A stretch of DNA of 64,000 nucleotides from Blattabacterium cuenoti (GCF_014252355.1 NZ_CP059217.1:62001-126000); one strand, 5' to 3'. Counted from the stretch's first letter, positions 1-10,038 are shown. Notes: generated from the letters alone by a model not told the origin. Program-made: numbers and translations.

Positions 1-939
1 ATACCAATACCTAATCAATTTGGTAGTTTATGGCCTAATTTTAATTCTCCTCTTTTATGGGATGTGTTTGCAATTAGTACGTATTTTTCTGTTTCTACTG
101 TTTTTTGGTTTATTGGATTAATTCCAGATTTTGCAATGATAAGAGATAGAATCTCTAATCCAATTCAAAAAAAAATTTATAGTATTCTTAGTTTTGGTTG
201 GGGTGGATCATCTAGAGATTGGCAAAGATTTGAAGAAATATCTCTTGTTTTAGCTGGGTTATGCACTCCATTAGTTTTTTCAGTTCATACTATTGTTTCT
301 TTTGATTTTTCTACATCTATTATTAAAGGATGGCATAGTACAATTTTTCCTCCTTATTTTGTTTCAGGAGCAATATTTTCTGGTTTTGCTATGGTGCAAA
401 CCTTATTAGGTGTAACTAGAAAAGTTCTTTCTTTAGAAAATTATATTACTAGAGATCATATTGAATATATGAATAAAATTATTCTTTTAACTGGTGGAAT
501 TGTATCTTTAGCTTATATATCAGAATTTATTCTTTCTTGGTATTCAAAAGATCCTTTTGAAAAATTTATTTATTTTTCTGCAAAAGCTGCTACAGGTCCT
601 TATTGGTGGGCTTTTTGGATATTAATTTTATGTAATGTTATTATTCCACAATTATTATGGATTAAATTTATAAGAAGAAGTTTTTTTTGGTCATATATAA
701 TAGCTATTATTATTAATATTGGAATGTGGTTTGAAAGATTTGATATTATTGTTTTAAATTTAAGTCGTGATTATATTCCATCATCATGGACAGGATTTGT
801 TCCATCTTTTATAGATGTTGGAATATTTATTGGAACAATTGGATGTTTTTTCTCTATTTATTTATTATATATACGATTTTTTCCAGTAATTTCTCAATCT
901 GAACTAAAAACTTTAGTTTCTTGCAAAAAAAAATTATGA
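1..939 (+). CDS. actC: Alternative complex III subunit ActC (NrfD-like), 5' truncated by window edge
   Basis: Integral membrane quinol-binding subunit of alternative complex III, the Bacteroidota replacement for the bc1 complex, which oxidises quinol and passes electrons to cytochrome c. The frame is open from base 1 (first residues IPIPNQFGSL) through to TGA at 937-939, so the true start lies outside the window; the GTG at 64 is internal. The reading PNQFGSLWPNFNSPLLWD followed by AISTYF and GLIPDFAMIRD is characteristic of ActC. At least eight hydrophobic helices are visible, alternating with short charged loops. actD starts 2 bases after the stop and actE and actF follow, which confirms the operon. 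I infer that actA and actB lie just upstream. Confidence 0.93.
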   Translation: MPIPNQFGSLWPNFNSPLLWDVFAISTYFSVSTVFWFIGLIPDFAMIRDRISNPIQKKIYSILSFGWGGSSRDWQRFEEISLVLAGLCTPLVFSVHTIVSFDFSTSIIKGWHSTIFPPYFVSGAIFSGFAMVQTLLGVTRKVLSLENYITRDHIEYMNKIILLTGGIVSLAYISEFILSWYSKDPFEKFIYFSAKAATGPYWWAFWILILCNVIIPQLLWIKFIRRSFFWSYIIAIIINIGMWFERFDIIVLNLSRDYIPSSWTGFVPSFIDVGIFIGTIGCFFSIYLLYIRFFPVISQSELKTLVSCKKKL

Positions 940-940
940 A

Positions 941-1495
941 ATGTTAAATAGTAATAATCAAAGTATCAAATATAATGTAATTCATGCATTATATAATGAT
1001 AAAAATTTAATGATTGATAGTATCAAATTACTTATTAAAAATAAAAATATAAAAATCAAAGAAGTATATTCACCTTTTCCAATACATAATTTAGATAAAT
1101 TATTAAAACTTAAACCAACTAATTTATCTATATATGCCTTTATATATGGGTTATTTGGTTTTTTTTTTTCAAATTTAATCATTTGGTATACGATGATTTA
1201 TGATTGGCCTCAAAATATTGGAGGAAAACCATCTTTTTCATGGATTCAAAATTTCCCTTCTTTTATTCCTGTTATATTTGAATTATCAATTTATTTTTCT
1301 GCACATTTGATGTGTATTACATATCTCTTTCAATGTAAATTATTTCCATGGACAAAATCAAAAAATCCAGATCCTAGAACAACAGATAATTTGTTTATGA
1401 TAGAAATTGAATATGACAAAAATCAAACAAATTCTATATTTTATTTTTCATCTTTTTTACAAAAACAAGGTGCAATAGAAGTCCATTGTAAATAA
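941..1495 (+). CDS. actD: Alternative complex III subunit ActD (DUF3341)
   Basis: Small membrane subunit of alternative complex III, 184 residues. The N-terminal soluble part ends in a YSPFPIHNLDKLL-type segment typical of ActD. Two transmembrane helices follow, around residues 65-85 (IYAFIYGLFGFFFSNLIIWY) and 105-130, flanking the conserved loop containing NIGGKPSFSW. The segment DPRTTDNLFMIEI near the C-terminus is also family-typical. The gene starts one base after the actC stop and is followed 11 bases later by actE. Its exact role in the complex is structural; the family has no known catalytic residues. Confidence 0.92.
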   Translation: MLNSNNQSIKYNVIHALYNDKNLMIDSIKLLIKNKNIKIKEVYSPFPIHNLDKLLKLKPTNLSIYAFIYGLFGFFFSNLIIWYTMIYDWPQNIGGKPSFSWIQNFPSFIPVIFELSIYFSAHLMCITYLFQCKLFPWTKSKNPDPRTTDNLFMIEIEYDKNQTNSIFYFSSFLQKQGAIEVHCK

Positions 1496-1506
1496 AAAGT
1501 AAAGTA

Positions 1507-2145
1507 ATGATAAAATATTATTCTAGAATAGTAATTGTTTTATTGTTTTCAATTTGTTGTAATTCTTGTTGGTTCAATAAACAATATCCTAACATAGTAT
1601 ATATGCCAGATATGTATTATTCAGATGCATATGAACCGTATTCTGATCCATATCCATATTACAAATCTTCTATCAACAAAATTAAAATTAATCCTTTTGT
1701 AATAGAACAAACATCATCAATTACTTCAGTAGAAGGAACTATTCCAAGAAATTATTATGAATCATTTTCAAAATATACACAAGATAATACAAATCATGGA
1801 TATTTTCAATCAAAAAAAATTATTGAATCTCCTTTACAAAATAAAGAAAATAAAGTCATGAATAATATATTTCAAGATGGAAAAAAAATATATACAGTTA
1901 ATTGTGCTATTTGTCATGGAAATTTAGGAGATGGAGAAGGGTACTTAGTAAAGTCTGGAAAAATTTTAGGTATTCCTAATTATAAAGATCGATCTATTAC
2001 TGTTGGAAGTATTTATCATGTAATTACATATGGCAAAAATAATATGAGTTCATATGCATCTCAACTGAATAAGTTAGATAGATGGAAAGTTTCAGAATAT
2101 GTTATGTTATTAAAAAATAAATTAACAAAATCAAATGTCTTATAA
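1507..2145 (+). CDS. actE: Alternative complex III subunit ActE, monohaem c-type cytochrome lipoprotein
   Basis: Membrane-anchored cytochrome c subunit of alternative complex III. The N-terminus has a lysine, a hydrophobic stretch (IVIVLLFSI) and then a cluster CCNSC, so it looks like a lipoprotein signal, with lipidation most likely at Cys21. The motif MPDMYYSDAYEPY after it is typical of Bacteroidota ActE. One haem c motif, CAICH, lies at residues 133-137, with a candidate distal Met in YGKNNMSSYASQL. The protein is 212 residues, within the usual range. The stop overlaps the start of actF by 11 bases, suggesting translational coupling. Confidence 0.92.
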   Translation: MIKYYSRIVIVLLFSICCNSCWFNKQYPNIVYMPDMYYSDAYEPYSDPYPYYKSSINKIKINPFVIEQTSSITSVEGTIPRNYYESFSKYTQDNTNHGYFQSKKIIESPLQNKENKVMNNIFQDGKKIYTVNCAICHGNLGDGEGYLVKSGKILGIPNYKDRSITVGSIYHVITYGKNNMSSYASQLNKLDRWKVSEYVMLLKNKLTKSNVL

Positions 2146-3355
2146 TTTTTTTAAAGATAAAAATAAAGAAAAAAAATTCATTATATTTTTTATAATATTA
2201 GGTTTATTTTTAATTTTTTTTGATATTATAAAATTTAATAATTCATTAATTGAACAATTACATAATATTATCATTATTACATATACAAATATTTTATATT
2301 TGACTTTAATTTCTTTAGGAATATTATGTTTTTTAACAATTCAATATGTTTCAAAATCAGTATGGTCTGTAATTATTTATCCTATTATGGAAATTTTATC
2401 ATCATTTTTACCTTATGGATGTATGTTAATTTTTATAATGTTTATATTTAACTCTTTGAATATAATACAACTATTACCTTGGATGAATACAAATGTTGTG
2501 AATCCAAATTCTATATTGTATGATGAAATTATTGCAAATAAAAAAGAATTTTTAAATGTTCCATTTTTTTTGATTAGAAATATATTTTACATGATTGTGT
2601 GGAATGTGTTTTATTTTAAAATAAAAAAAATCTCATGTATTTTACATAACAATTATTCTATTAAATTATATGAAAAATTAAATTCTTTATCCGTTAAATT
2701 TATTATATTTTTTGCGATTACTTCTATATTTATGGGATGGGATTGGATTATGTTTCTCAATCCACATTGGATTAGTACAATATTTAGCTGGTATTTGTTT
2801 AGTAGTTATTTATCCGCAGGAATTGGAGTAATTATTCTATTTTCTATTTATTTAAATAAAATAGGATATTTATCATATTTTAATGAACATCATTTACATG
2901 ATTTAAGTAAATATTTATTTTCAAGTAGTTTATTATGGACTTATTTTTGGTTTTCACAATTTCTTCTTTATTGGTATAGTAATATTCCAGAAGAAATGAT
3001 TTTTTTTATAAAAAGAACTATTTTCTATGAAAATATTCATTTTTGGATGTTAATTTTAAATTTTTTAATTCCTTTTTTTGGACTACTTAGTAGTAAAAAT
3101 AAAAAAAATCCATTAATAGTATCAATGATTTCTATTATTATACTTATAGGTCATTATATAGATATGTATCAGTTAATAATACCAGAAATAAGTTTATTTA
3201 AATATAATTTTGGATTGGCTGATATAGGAATGTTATTAATTATAGTCTCTATTTTTTTAAAGATTATATTTTATAATGTTAATAAACATCAATTAAAATA
3301 TATTGGCCATCCTTATTTTAAAGAAAGTCAACATTATAAATATCCTTATATGTAA
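2135..3355 (+). CDS. actF: Alternative complex III subunit ActF (quinol:cytochrome c oxidoreductase membrane subunit)
   Basis: Polytopic membrane subunit of alternative complex III, 406 residues, distantly related to ActC. About ten hydrophobic helices are visible. Landmarks shared with the family are MGWDWIMFLNPHWISTIFSWY (first 20 or so residues of the central pair), YLFSSSLLWTYFWFSQFLLYWYSNIPEE, and a C-terminal helix block followed by GHPYFKESQHYKYPY. It overlaps actE by 11 bases and ends 11 bases before the convergent ktrA. No cytochrome oxidase genes follow, so the terminal oxidase must be encoded elsewhere. Confidence 0.92.
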   Translation: MSYNFFKDKNKEKKFIIFFIILGLFLIFFDIIKFNNSLIEQLHNIIIITYTNILYLTLISLGILCFLTIQYVSKSVWSVIIYPIMEILSSFLPYGCMLIFIMFIFNSLNIIQLLPWMNTNVVNPNSILYDEIIANKKEFLNVPFFLIRNIFYMIVWNVFYFKIKKISCILHNNYSIKLYEKLNSLSVKFIIFFAITSIFMGWDWIMFLNPHWISTIFSWYLFSSYLSAGIGVIILFSIYLNKIGYLSYFNEHHLHDLSKYLFSSSLLWTYFWFSQFLLYWYSNIPEEMIFFIKRTIFYENIHFWMLILNFLIPFFGLLSSKNKKNPLIVSMISIIILIGHYIDMYQLIIPEISLFKYNFGLADIGMLLIIVSIFLKIIFYNVNKHQLKYIGHPYFKESQHYKYPYM

Positions 3356-3366
3356 TTATAATTATA

Positions 3367-4086
3367 TTAATATGAATATGATGGATGTATAATATTTTCT
3401 TGTTTTATAAAATGTATAATAGATTGTTTTTTTCCAAAAATAGTTAAAATATCTCCATTTTGTAACATTGTTTCTTCATTTACTAATCCAATTACTTGTT
3501 TAGAATCTATTTGATGTTTTTTATAAAAAAATAAATTTAATTTTACATTTCTTATTATAGTAATTAATAAAATAGAATATTTTTGTATTAATTGTAACAT
3601 TTTAACAGATTTTCCATTAAAAGATGATGGAGAAAATACTTCGGCAATAGAATATTGATGATCTATTTTAAAATAATTTAACGCATAATTAAATGATATT
3701 TGTTGAGTTAATCTAAAAGCTGCATCTTGTTCTGGATGAATAATTTCATTAATTCCCATAGCATTCAATATAGTATCATGTATTTGTGATAAAGATCTAC
3801 TTATTATTCTAAGATTTTGATACTTTTTAAGTATAGCTGTTGTAACTATCGAAGATCCTTCATTTTCTCCAATAGCAACAATTCCTAAATTTGCTTGTTC
3901 TATAGGAATCATTTTATAAGCTTCTTCATTATTTGCATCCATGCATATTACATTTTCTATATGATCTTTTAATAAATTTACTTTTTCCATTTTATTATCT
4001 ATTCCAAAAACTTCATGGCCATTATCTGTTAAATTTAAAGCTAAAGATCTTCCAAAATTTCCTAGTCCAATTATTATAATTTTCAA
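3367..4086 (-). CDS. ktrA: K+ uptake regulatory subunit, TrkA/KtrA family
   Basis: Cytoplasmic NAD(H)/nucleotide-binding subunit that gates the KtrB/TrkH potassium channel. It is 239 residues: an RCK/TrkA-N Rossmann domain with GLGNFG near residue 7 and the acidic residue of GIDNK at the end of beta-2, then a TrkA-C domain in the last 80 residues (SIAEVFSPSSFNGKS onward). It lies 20 bases downstream of ktrB on the same strand, so the pair is probably one transcript. TrkA of Proteobacteria has two such repeats; the single repeat here argues for the Ktr type. Confidence 0.88.
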   Translation of the reverse strand: MKIIIIGLGNFGRSLALNLTDNGHEVFGIDNKMEKVNLLKDHIENVICMDANNEEAYKMIPIEQANLGIVAIGENEGSSIVTTAILKKYQNLRIISRSLSQIHDTILNAMGINEIIHPEQDAAFRLTQQISFNYALNYFKIDHQYSIAEVFSPSSFNGKSVKMLQLIQKYSILLITIIRNVKLNLFFYKKHQIDSKQVIGLVNEETMLQNGDILTIFGKKQSIIHFIKQENIIHPSYSY

Positions 4087-4106
4087 ATTATATACATATT
4101 TTTATC

Positions 4107-5858
4107 TTAATTTATAAGAATATATCCATTTGGATATCTATAATAATCATGAGAAATGATTTTATTTTTTTTAAAAAATCCAAACATAATATTTAAACAA
4201 CCTATTCTTCCTAATAACATTAAAATAATTAATACTAATTTACTACCATATGATAAACTCGGTGTTATGCCTAAAGATAATCCTACTGTTGAAAATGCAG
4301 AAACAACTTCAAAAATAATGTATAATAAATTTTTTTTTGGATCTAAAAATAAAATAATTAAAATACTTAAATATGTAGTAATAAAAGAAAAAATAATAAT
4401 GGCAAAAGAACATTGAATACATTCATAAGATATTTCATTTTTTTGAATTTCTAATCTAGTTTTTCCTGTGGATAAAGAAATAATATTCATCAAGGCTAAT
4501 ACAAATGTACTTGTTTTAATTCCTCCACCTGTAGATCCTGGAGAGGCCCCAATCCACATTAGTAAAATAGTAATTAAAATAGTAATTGTAGTACAACGAT
4601 GCATATTAATCACCTGAAATCCAGCAGTTCTTGATGTAACAGAAGAAAAAAATGAAGATATTAATTTACCTGTATAAGACTCATGTTCTAATAAAGAATG
4701 ATTAAATTCAAAAGCAAAATAAAATATAGTTCCAAAAATAATTAAAAATATTGTAGACAATATTACTATTTTAGTATTCAAAGTTAAAATATGTGCTGGA
4801 TTTTTAATATGTTGATTTTTAAATGTTTTATAAAAAAATTTTTTCATTGTTAACCATATATATGTAAATAAATTAAATGAACTATTAAATCCTATTCCAC
4901 CTAATATTATTAAACTTGCTATTATAATTTGTAATACATAATGATATCGAACTGCGATAGAATATAATCCTTGGTTTAAAATAGAAAAGCCACCATTACA
5001 AAATGCAGATATTGAATGAAAAATAGCAAAAAATAAAGGATTATCAGATACATGTTGTTTTCTTATGGATAAAAAAATTAAAATTGCACCTATAGATTCT
5101 ATTATTAAAGTAAAAAATACAACTTGTGCTGCTAAACTAAGAACATTATTTTTTTTTTTAGTATTTAGAAAATTACTAATATAATTTCCTTCTCTAAAAG
5201 AAAATCCATCTCTAAAAAAATAGCTTAAACAAGAAGTAATAGTCAATATTCCTAATCCACCAATTTCTATTAAAATTAATATTATCCATTGACCTAAATA
5301 AGTAAAATCTTTAGAGATATCTAATACTGATAACCCTGTGACACATACTGCACTAGTAGAAGTAAATAATGCATCTATAAATGATATTTTTTTAACTGTA
5401 CAATTAGGCAATAATAATAAGAATGTACCAATTAAAGATAATAAAATGAAACTAGTAATAAAAATAATAACTGGATTATGATTATGAATTTTAAGATATA
5501 TATTTCGTATTAAATACGTAATTATAATTAATATATATATAGTTAAACTAACTAATAACGATATTTCCATTAATTCATTATTTTTTTGAATTAAATAATT
5601 TATAATACAAAATATAAATGAACAAACAAGAACTATAAAAGATAAAAAGAAAATAGACTTATAACGTTTTTCTAAATGTTTTTTTAATAAATACGTTCCA
5701 TTTAATATAATTAATGTAATAATTAATCCAAATAATATCGTACTATGTATACTAGTATTAATTTTAGGACCCCATCCTAATGAAAATATTAAATAAAAAA
5801 TAATAAATGAAGTAAAAATAGATAATATGTATCGTAATTTTATGAATTTTTGTATCAT
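4107..5858 (-). CDS. ktrB: Potassium uptake channel subunit, TrkH/KtrB family
   Basis: Membrane-embedded K+ translocating subunit, 583 residues. Four pore-loop segments with a central glycine can be recognised in order: TSAVCVTGLSV, SAFCNGGFS, SRTAGFQ and SAFSTVGLS. These correspond to the four MPM repeats of the superfamily. About four additional N-terminal hydrophobic helices precede repeat one, which is common in Bacteroidota homologues and makes the protein longer than the roughly 450-residue Bacillus KtrB. It is followed by ktrA. Choice between TrkH and KtrB naming is soft; the single-repeat partner favours Ktr. Confidence 0.88.
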   Translation of the reverse strand: MIQKFIKLRYILSIFTSFIIFYLIFSLGWGPKINTSIHSTILFGLIITLIILNGTYLLKKHLEKRYKSIFFLSFIVLVCSFIFCIINYLIQKNNELMEISLLVSLTIYILIIITYLIRNIYLKIHNHNPVIIFITSFILLSLIGTFLLLLPNCTVKKISFIDALFTSTSAVCVTGLSVLDISKDFTYLGQWIILILIEIGGLGILTITSCLSYFFRDGFSFREGNYISNFLNTKKKNNVLSLAAQVVFFTLIIESIGAILIFLSIRKQHVSDNPLFFAIFHSISAFCNGGFSILNQGLYSIAVRYHYVLQIIIASLIILGGIGFNSSFNLFTYIWLTMKKFFYKTFKNQHIKNPAHILTLNTKIVILSTIFLIIFGTIFYFAFEFNHSLLEHESYTGKLISSFFSSVTSRTAGFQVINMHRCTTITILITILLMWIGASPGSTGGGIKTSTFVLALMNIISLSTGKTRLEIQKNEISYECIQCSFAIIIFSFITTYLSILIILFLDPKKNLLYIIFEVVSAFSTVGLSLGITPSLSYGSKLVLIILMLLGRIGCLNIMFGFFKKNKIISHDYYRYPNGYILIN

Positions 5859-5877
5859 AAGCTAAATAAATTTTTAA

Positions 5878-6525
5878 TTAATAATAAGGTATTAATTTTG
5901 TGATATTTTCAAATTTGTTATTACAAAATTGTATATAAGAAAGAATTGACATTTCCATTGAAGATGGAAAAAAAATATATGGAATATAATGTAATGAATT
6001 AATTACAGATAAAGAATTAATATTATATCCAAAATAATATGCTTGATGTTTATTTTTCATAAAATCTTTAAAAAAATTTATCATACAATCATTTTTTTTT
6101 TTATAAATAGGAGTTATTCTTTTTTTGAATTTATTAAAAATAGATGTATAAAAATAATTTGATTTTGTACATATTATAGGAATTAAAAATTCTGATTTTA
6201 TATTATTAATTTTATGACACATAATTGTTAAAGAATCTAACGATAACAAAGGTATATCCAATGAATTACACAATCCTTTAGCTGCAGACATTCCTATTCT
6301 CAAAGAAGTATATGATGATCCAGGACCTTTACTGATACATATAGATTTTAACTGACTAATACAGATTTTAGATATATCTATAGCATATTGAATAAATAAA
6401 TGTAATTTATCAGAATGTATTGGTGGATCTAAATATTCTTCTATCATAATTAAGCATTTTCCCTTATTTGCTATACTTACTGAACAATTATTTGTAGAAG
6501 TTTCTAAATTTAGAATTAAACTCAT
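5878..6525 (-). CDS. tsaB: tRNA threonylcarbamoyladenosine biosynthesis protein TsaB
   Basis: Partner of TsaD in making t6A37 in ANN-decoding tRNAs. The protein has an ASKHA-fold N-terminus (LNLETSTNNCSVSIA) and the family signature as KGPGSSYTSLRIGMSAAKGLC around residues 65-85, read here with one extra Ser compared with the usual GPGSYTGLRIG. Length 215 is normal. The C-terminal part is divergent and lysine/asparagine rich, as expected in a reduced A+T-rich genome. It is upstream of ktrB on the same strand with a 19-base gap and divergent from nadE, whose start lies 27 bases away. Confidence 0.85.
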   Translation of the reverse strand: MSLILNLETSTNNCSVSIANKGKCLIMIEEYLDPPIHSDKLHLFIQYAIDISKICISQLKSICISKGPGSSYTSLRIGMSAAKGLCNSLDIPLLSLDSLTIMCHKINNIKSEFLIPIICTKSNYFYTSIFNKFKKRITPIYKKKNDCMINFFKDFMKNKHQAYYFGYNINSLSVINSLHYIPYIFFPSSMEMSILSYIQFCNNKFENITKLIPYY

Positions 6526-6552
6526 TGAATTATTTTAATTTTTTTTATAAAA

Positions 6553-7335
6553 ATGATAAATTCAAAACTAATAATTAATTATATTATTAATTGGTTGAAA
6601 AAGTACATAAAAAAATCCAAATCTAATGGATTTATTATTGGAATATCTGGAGGGATTGATTCTGCATTAACTTCAACATTGGTGGCAATGACCAAAAAAC
6701 CAACTTTAGTATTAGAAATGCCAATTTTAGAAAAAAAAAATATTTTATCTAAAAAACATATAATATTTTTAAAAAAAAAGTTTTCAAATGTTTATCATTT
6801 AGAAAAAAACTTATACAAGTTATATATTTTATTTTCTGAAATAGTGTATGAAAAAAATCACATTGAACAACAAAGATCTTTAGCTTTAGCTAATATACAA
6901 TCACGTTTACGAATGATCACATTATATTATTACGCCAATATTAATAATTATTTAGTAGTAGGAACTGGAAATAAAATAGAAGATTTTGGAGTAGGATTTT
7001 TTACAAAATATGGAGATGGAGGTGTAGATCTACAACCTATAGGAGATTTAACCAAAAATGAAGTTTACTTTTTATCTAAAGAACTGAATATTATTTCTTC
7101 TATACAAAATGCTATTCCTAAAGATGGATTATGGAAAGATCAAAGATCTGATGAAGATCAATTAAATGCTACTTATCAAGAATTAGAATGGGCAATGAAA
7201 AATTATAAAAATAATATTCGTATAACAAATAAAAAATATCATATTATGAAAATATATAAAAATTTACATAAAAAAAATAGACATAAAATTATACATATTC
7301 CAATTTGTATAATTCCTAATCATTTAAAATTTTAA
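6553..7335 (+). CDS. nadE: NAD synthetase, ammonia-dependent
   Basis: Converts deamido-NAD to NAD using ammonia and ATP. The PP-loop is seen as GISGGIDSALTS near residue 31. GTGNKIEDFGVGFFTKYGD and GVDLQPIGDLTKNEV, the substrate-binding regions of the family, lie in the middle of the protein. At 260 residues it has no N-terminal glutaminase domain, so it should depend on free ammonia, which urease would supply. It is divergent from tsaB and 54 bases upstream of cysS. Confidence 0.9.
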   Translation: MINSKLIINYIINWLKKYIKKSKSNGFIIGISGGIDSALTSTLVAMTKKPTLVLEMPILEKKNILSKKHIIFLKKKFSNVYHLEKNLYKLYILFSEIVYEKNHIEQQRSLALANIQSRLRMITLYYYANINNYLVVGTGNKIEDFGVGFFTKYGDGGVDLQPIGDLTKNEVYFLSKELNIISSIQNAIPKDGLWKDQRSDEDQLNATYQELEWAMKNYKNNIRITNKKYHIMKIYKNLHKKNRHKIIHIPICIIPNHLKF

Positions 7336-7389
7336 TAAAATTATTATATAAAGGCCCAATTTATCTTTATAATTTATATCAACTAAATA

Positions 7390-8889
7390 ATGAATAAAAG
7401 TAATGTTAATATAATCAATTATAGGCATAAACATAATTTAAAAATTTATAATTCTTGGACTGGTAAAAAAGAATTATTTATTCCAATGAATAAAAAATAT
7501 ATTGGTATTTACGTTTGTGGCCCTACAGTTTATAATTATATTCATTTAGGCAATTGTAGAACTTTTATATTATTTGATTTCATTGTAAGATATTTTAAAC
7601 ATTTAAATTATAAAATACGTTATGTAAGAAATATTACAGATGTAGGTCATTTAGAAGAAGAAAATGATGAAGATAAAATATCTATAAGATCTAGAATTGA
7701 AGGTCTAGAACCTATGGAAGTAGTTAATAAATATACTATATTTTTTCATAAAATATTAGAAATATTTAATTTATTGCCTCCCAATATAGAACCAAGAGCA
7801 ACAGGTCATATAATAGAACAAATCGATATAATAAAACAATTAATAAATAAAAATATAGCTTATGAAAAAAATGGATCTGTATATTTTAATATACAAAAAT
7901 ATAATAAACAATTTTCATATTTATATGGTAATTATGGATCATTAAGCCATAATGATATCACTCAATTAATTAATACAAATTATAATTTTTTAAATGATAA
8001 AAAACATTTTCATGATTTTGCTCTTTGGAAAAAAGCGCAAAATAATCATATTATGAATTGGAATTCTCCATGGGGAAAAGGATTCCCTGGATGGCATATA
8101 GAATGTACAACTATGAGTACAAAATATTTAGGAACAATTTTTGATATCCATGGAGGAGGAATAGATTTAAAATTTCCTCATCATGAATGTGAAATAGCAC
8201 AATCTATAGCAATAAATAATCAAATGCTATCTCGTTATTGGATTCATTCTAATATTTTAACTTATAAAGGTAAAAAAATGAGTAAATCAAAAGGTAATTT
8301 TTTTGATATTACTAATTTAATAAATAACAACAAATTTCATCCTACAATCATACGATATTATATTTTAACATCTCATTATAGAAGTATTTTAAATTTTTCT
8401 GAACAAGGAATAAAAGATTCAGAAAAAGGATATTTTAAATTAATGCATACAATTAAAATAATTAATAAAATATTACATACGATTAATTGTAAAAAAAATA
8501 CACTGACAAATACATTTAATTTTGATATTATACAATGGATAAAAGATTGTTATTATGCTATTGATGATGATTTTAATACACCTTTGTTAATTTCTCATTT
8601 ATTTAAAATATATAAAATAACCAATTCTTATTATATTCATAACATGAAACTATCAGATATACATTTATTAAAAATGTATATGTATTATTTTTTATTCGAT
8701 ATTATGGGCTTAGAAATGATAAACATACAAAATATTGATAAACAATATAAAAATATGTATCATATTATAGAATTTTTAATACAATTAAGAATAGAAGAAA
8801 GAATAAAACAAAATTGGATTTTATCAGATAAAATACGTGATCTCTTATCTTTAATAGGAATTAAATTACAAGATAAAAAAATAAAATAA
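7390..8889 (+). CDS. cysS: Cysteinyl-tRNA synthetase
   Basis: Class I aminoacyl-tRNA synthetase charging tRNA-Cys. It has the N-terminal zinc-binding CGPTVYN, the HIGH-equivalent HLGN, a zinc/cysteine pocket with HIECTTMS and FPHHECEIAQS, and KMSKSKGNF. The C-terminal DALR-type anticodon region is shorter and divergent. Total length is 499 residues, close to the flavobacterial norm. Its stop codon directly abuts the stop codon of the convergent metB, with no intervening base. Confidence 0.95.
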   Translation: MNKSNVNIINYRHKHNLKIYNSWTGKKELFIPMNKKYIGIYVCGPTVYNYIHLGNCRTFILFDFIVRYFKHLNYKIRYVRNITDVGHLEEENDEDKISIRSRIEGLEPMEVVNKYTIFFHKILEIFNLLPPNIEPRATGHIIEQIDIIKQLINKNIAYEKNGSVYFNIQKYNKQFSYLYGNYGSLSHNDITQLINTNYNFLNDKKHFHDFALWKKAQNNHIMNWNSPWGKGFPGWHIECTTMSTKYLGTIFDIHGGGIDLKFPHHECEIAQSIAINNQMLSRYWIHSNILTYKGKKMSKSKGNFFDITNLINNNKFHPTIIRYYILTSHYRSILNFSEQGIKDSEKGYFKLMHTIKIINKILHTINCKKNTLTNTFNFDIIQWIKDCYYAIDDDFNTPLLISHLFKIYKITNSYYIHNMKLSDIHLLKMYMYYFLFDIMGLEMINIQNIDKQYKNMYHIIEFLIQLRIEERIKQNWILSDKIRDLLSLIGIKLQDKKIK

Positions 8890-10038
8890 TTATAATAATA
8901 AAAAAGCATTATTAAGATCATGGATTAGATCATCTATATTTTCTATGCCAATAGATAATCTAATAAGAGAATTTTGAATCCCAGTTTTAATTCTAATATC
9001 TAATGGAGTTGATTTATGTGTCATAGTGGATGGTTGACAAATTAAACTTTTTGTTCCTCCTAAACTTTCTGCTAATTTAAATAACTTAGTGGAAGTTACT
9101 ATTTTTTTTGCAGCATATAATGTATCATTTTTTAAACTAAAAGATACAATACCACCAAAATATCTTTGTTGTTTTTTAGCTATAGTATAATTTTTATGAC
9201 TTATTAATCCAGGATAATAAATTTTATCAATAATATTTTTTGTCTTTAAAAAAGAAGCAATTTTCATAGCATTTTCAGATTGTTTTTTTATTCTCAAATA
9301 TAAAGTCTGACAACCTCTAATAGTTAACCAAGAATCCATAGGGGATAATATTCCACCAGTGGAATTTTGAATATATTTTAATGTATCATATAATTGTTTA
9401 TTATTAACGATAATCAATCCTGCTAAGACATCTGAATGTCCAGCTAAATATTTAGTTGCACTATGAATAACTATATCTGATCCTAAATTAAGTGGTTTTT
9501 GAATTATAGGAGTAGCAAAGGTATTATCTACTACTATTAAAATATTTGAATTAATTTTTTTAACATTCAAACTAATTTTTTGTATATCTGAGATTTTTAA
9601 TGTAGGGTTGGTTGGAGTTTCTAACCATATCATTTTAGTTTTTGAAGAAATATGTGATATTATATTTTTTAAACAAGAAGTATCTACAAAATTAGTGTTA
9701 ATTCCTAATTTTTTATACAAATTTAATAACCTAAAAGTTCCACCATAAATATCATCAACAGCAATAATTTCATCTCCATTACTTAATAATTTTACTGTGG
9801 CATCTATAGCAGCTAATCCAGAAGCAAATGCTAAGCCTGCATATCCTTCTTCTAAATCTTTGATTATATTTTCTAATACTTTTCTAGTTGGATTATTAGT
9901 TCGTGTATAATCATATCCTTTATGAACTCCAGGTTCTTCTTGAACAAAGGTAGAAGTTTGATATATTGGAGTTGAAATAGCACCTGTCAGAGGATCTGAT
10001 AAAATATTTTGAATTAATTTTGTTTCTTCCTTCATCAT
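8890..10038 (-). CDS. metB: PLP-dependent transsulfuration enzyme (cystathionine gamma-synthase or gamma-lyase)
   Basis: Cys/Met-metabolism PLP enzyme, 382 residues. Visible are YDYTRTNNPTR near residue 42, the aspartate of VVDNTFATP, and the PLP-binding lysine in SATKYLAGHSDVLAG. The C-terminal SLGGTKSLICQPSTMTH is the substrate-specificity region. The sequence alone does not separate cystathionine gamma-synthase (metB, methionine synthesis) from gamma-lyase (cysteine from cystathionine), so the symbol is tentative. Start may be either of the two consecutive ATG codons. It diverges from atpB across a 125-base region. Confidence 0.8.
   Translation of the reverse strand: MMKEETKLIQNILSDPLTGAISTPIYQTSTFVQEEPGVHKGYDYTRTNNPTRKVLENIIKDLEEGYAGLAFASGLAAIDATVKLLSNGDEIIAVDDIYGGTFRLLNLYKKLGINTNFVDTSCLKNIISHISSKTKMIWLETPTNPTLKISDIQKISLNVKKINSNILIVVDNTFATPIIQKPLNLGSDIVIHSATKYLAGHSDVLAGLIIVNNKQLYDTLKYIQNSTGGILSPMDSWLTIRGCQTLYLRIKKQSENAMKIASFLKTKNIIDKIYYPGLISHKNYTIAKKQQRYFGGIVSFSLKNDTLYAAKKIVTSTKLFKLAESLGGTKSLICQPSTMTHKSTPLDIRIKTGIQNSLIRLSIGIENIDDLIHDLNNAFLLL

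Noticed and set aside
3356-3366. Terminator between actF and ktrA
   Set aside because: The 11-base gap has no G+C hairpin; no convincing factor-independent terminator is visible at this or most other convergent junctions, which fits reliance on Rho.
4156-4416. Plus-strand ORF of 86 codons opposite ktrB
   Set aside because: Antisense shadow of well-conserved ktrB pore-region codons; no independent family resemblance.
4468-4476. Perfect DnaA-box-like TGTGGATAA (also TTATCCACA at 45104-45112)
   Set aside because: Both are single copies inside ktrB and htpG coding sequence, not clustered, and nothing else there suggests an origin.
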